A stretch of 40,288 nucleotides of DNA from a virus, in IMG/VR virus record IMGVR_UViG_3300044972_000036, positions 1 to 40,288 of that record, one strand, 5' to 3'. This document shows, piece by piece, positions 39,324 through 40,288 of the stretch (the first letter of the stretch is position 1; every line of letters starts with the position of its first letter). The notes under the pieces were generated by a model. The model was not told the DNA's origin. It made no database searches and saw only the letters and a program-made list of their open reading frames with translations. The position numbers and the translations under genes were made by a program.

Positions 39324-39603
39324 GCAGATTAACGATCTGTATGAAATTGCAGAGTACATGAATGATCCAGAGTTAACTTCAGCATTAGAGTTTATTGCCA
39401 AGGTTATCTTTAAGCCAGACATTCCACCACATGTTGCCACTATAGAGATAGTTAGAATGCAAGCGATTGCAGCAAAACTCCAAATGCGAGCAACATGGAT
39501 GGCTAATGTAGACAAAAGCAATAGGGATAAAAAGAATATCTATTACACCGCAGCGGCAGAGGTAGATAAGGTCGTTGCCGCATTAAAGTTTCTACTAAAA
39601 TAG
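39307..39603 (+). CDS. Small helical protein, unknown
   Basis: A 98-residue helical protein. ATG 39307, inside the end of the previous gene and preceded by GAAAGG (39291-39296), is preferred over codons further upstream in the open frame. Helices include TLEQINDLYEIAEYMNDPEL, TIEIVRMQAIAAKLQMRATW and a Lys/Tyr segment then EVDKVVAALKFLLK. It resembles short helical proteins of actinophage recombination modules without known function. Confidence 0.55.
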   Translation: MTTTLEQINDLYEIAEYMNDPELTSALEFIAKVIFKPDIPPHVATIEIVRMQAIAAKLQMRATWMANVDKSNRDKKNIYYTAAAEVDKVVAALKFLLK

Positions 39604-39605
39604 GG

Positions 39606-39611
39606 TACAAT
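39606..39611 (+). promoter_or_regulatory. Possible -10 promoter for the exonuclease gene
   Basis: TACAAT three bases after the previous stop. A weak -35 candidate (TTAAAG, 39583-39588) is at 17 bases. AAAGG (39626-39630) is the ribosome binding site for ATG 39637. Confidence 0.35.
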
Positions 39612-39636
39612 TGTGTTTTACAAACAAAGGAAAATA

Positions 39637-40288
39637 ATGGCTAAAAACTTTTTAAAGCAGGTAATGGATAAACAACCAGAAGGAGCAATAGACACTAAGG
39701 CGTTTATTCAAAAGATTGAGTCTGGTTATATTGCAGGAAAGGGGCAGCCAGAGTTTAAAACAAAAAAGACTTTTAGCCCGTCCTCTCTTGTGTATGGAAA
39801 CGGTGCGTGCCCTAGATATTGGTGGTTAGCATTTACTGGAACAGAATTTGTTGACGATCACGATCCATATGCTGTAGCAAATATGAGTGCTGGAACAATG
39901 AGTCATGAGCGAATTCAGAAAGCAATTGAAGATGCTGGAATGATGGTTGAAAAAGAAAAGAGGATCATTACTCAAGATCCACCAATCTTTGGTTTTGCAG
40001 ATGCTGTCGTCCAGTGGGGCGAAGAGCAGCCAGTAGTAGAAATCAAGACAATGAGGGATGAAGCCTTTGCTTACAGAAAGTATGCAAAGCCACCTTCATA
40101 TCATTTAATGCAGTTAGTTATCTACATGAAGGTTCTTGGAAAGAAGTTAGGAATCCTTCTTTATGAGAATAAGAACTCTCACGAACTTCATGCCATCACA
40201 GTTGAGCCTACACCAGAACTTATTGAATGGGCAGACTATGCTTTTGACTGGATGAGAAAAGTTCGATCACAGTGGGAGAATGAGGAAA
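39637..40288 (+). CDS. Cas4/RecB-like PD-(D/E)xK exonuclease, partial at the window end
   Basis: The frame starts at ATG 39637 with AAAGG ahead and runs off the right edge; 217 residues are visible. Motifs: C58 in GACPRYWW (the lone N-terminal Cys of Cas4-type iron-sulfur nucleases; the C-terminal Cys cluster would lie outside the window), H90-E-R, D122 in GFADAVV, E135-x-K137 in VVEIKTMRD, and the Q159 helix (YHLMQLVIYMKVLG). These match the RecB-nuclease catalytic order. Members degrade DNA ends to give single strands, which suits the neighbouring recombinase gene. Whether the iron-sulfur cluster exists cannot be seen here. Confidence 0.85.
   Translation, partial: MAKNFLKQVMDKQPEGAIDTKAFIQKIESGYIAGKGQPEFKTKKTFSPSSLVYGNGACPRYWWLAFTGTEFVDDHDPYAVANMSAGTMSHERIQKAIEDAGMMVEKEKRIITQDPPIFGFADAVVQWGEEQPVVEIKTMRDEAFAYRKYAKPPSYHLMQLVIYMKVLGKKLGILLYENKNSHELHAITVEPTPELIEWADYAFDWMRKVRSQWENEE

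Noticed and set aside
1-40288. tRNA genes, integrase, lysis genes, terminase or portal
   Set aside because: I saw no cloverleaf in the short gaps and no gene with these motifs in this window; terminase and portal probably lie to the left.

Overview
The window is part of the genome of a tailed double-stranded DNA phage with a siphovirus-type long tail. Every gene lies on the + strand, and genes are packed with 1-14 base overlaps or short gaps. No non-coding stretch exceeds 300 bases; the largest gaps (about 70-95 bases) hold promoters, hairpins and ribosome binding sites. Base composition is AT-rich by eye. The host cannot be read directly. The gene set (HK97-type capsid, C-family DNA polymerase, DnaB helicase, zinc-finger/TOPRIM primase, a CxxC-containing ssDNA-binding protein, RecA-like recombinase, Cas4/RecB-like nuclease, MerR-like DNA-binding protein) and several probably leaderless mRNAs resemble actinobacteriophages, so a low-GC actinobacterium, perhaps aquatic, is my best inference.

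Layout. 1-4927: head and neck genes in canonical order (scaffold-like protein, major capsid protein, small acidic protein, adaptor, head closure, gp10-like neck protein, tail terminator). 5001-6475: tail tube protein and the two tail assembly chaperones, joined by a -1 frameshift at a GGGAAAC slippery site. 6511-20238: one 4575-codon tape measure gene, a third of the window. 20225-28060: tail tip, hub and fibre-like proteins. 28076-28758: zinc-ribbon and HTH regulators. 28818-40288: replication and recombination genes (helicase, primase, SSB, PolIII alpha, MazG, RecA-like, small nuclease, Cas4-like exonuclease running off the end). Two virion-type genes with their own leaderless promoter (30758-32229) interrupt this module.

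The most remarkable object is the tape measure protein. Between its normal N-terminal TP901-type core and its normal C-terminal helical part sit about 1780 residues that look like a string of enzyme cassettes: an unrecognised domain, a HipA-like kinase fold, a HAD phosphatase, a HxGH nucleotidyltransferase, and two different ADP-ribosyltransferase-like domains. They are separated by recurring Gly-rich linkers of the type NKGGQIPGMQYF, three of them attached to a longer motif containing TPGEFVIN. This resembles phage 'polyvalent proteins', but built into the tape measure, which in other siphophages leaves the tail with the DNA. I infer a delivery device for early effectors; that function is not shown by sequence alone.

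Regulation appears to use extended -10 promoters (TGnTATAAT, mostly without a -35) in the virion half, and TTGACA-17-TATAAT type promoters in the replication half. One of the latter is embedded in an intrinsic terminator upstream of the DNA polymerase gene.
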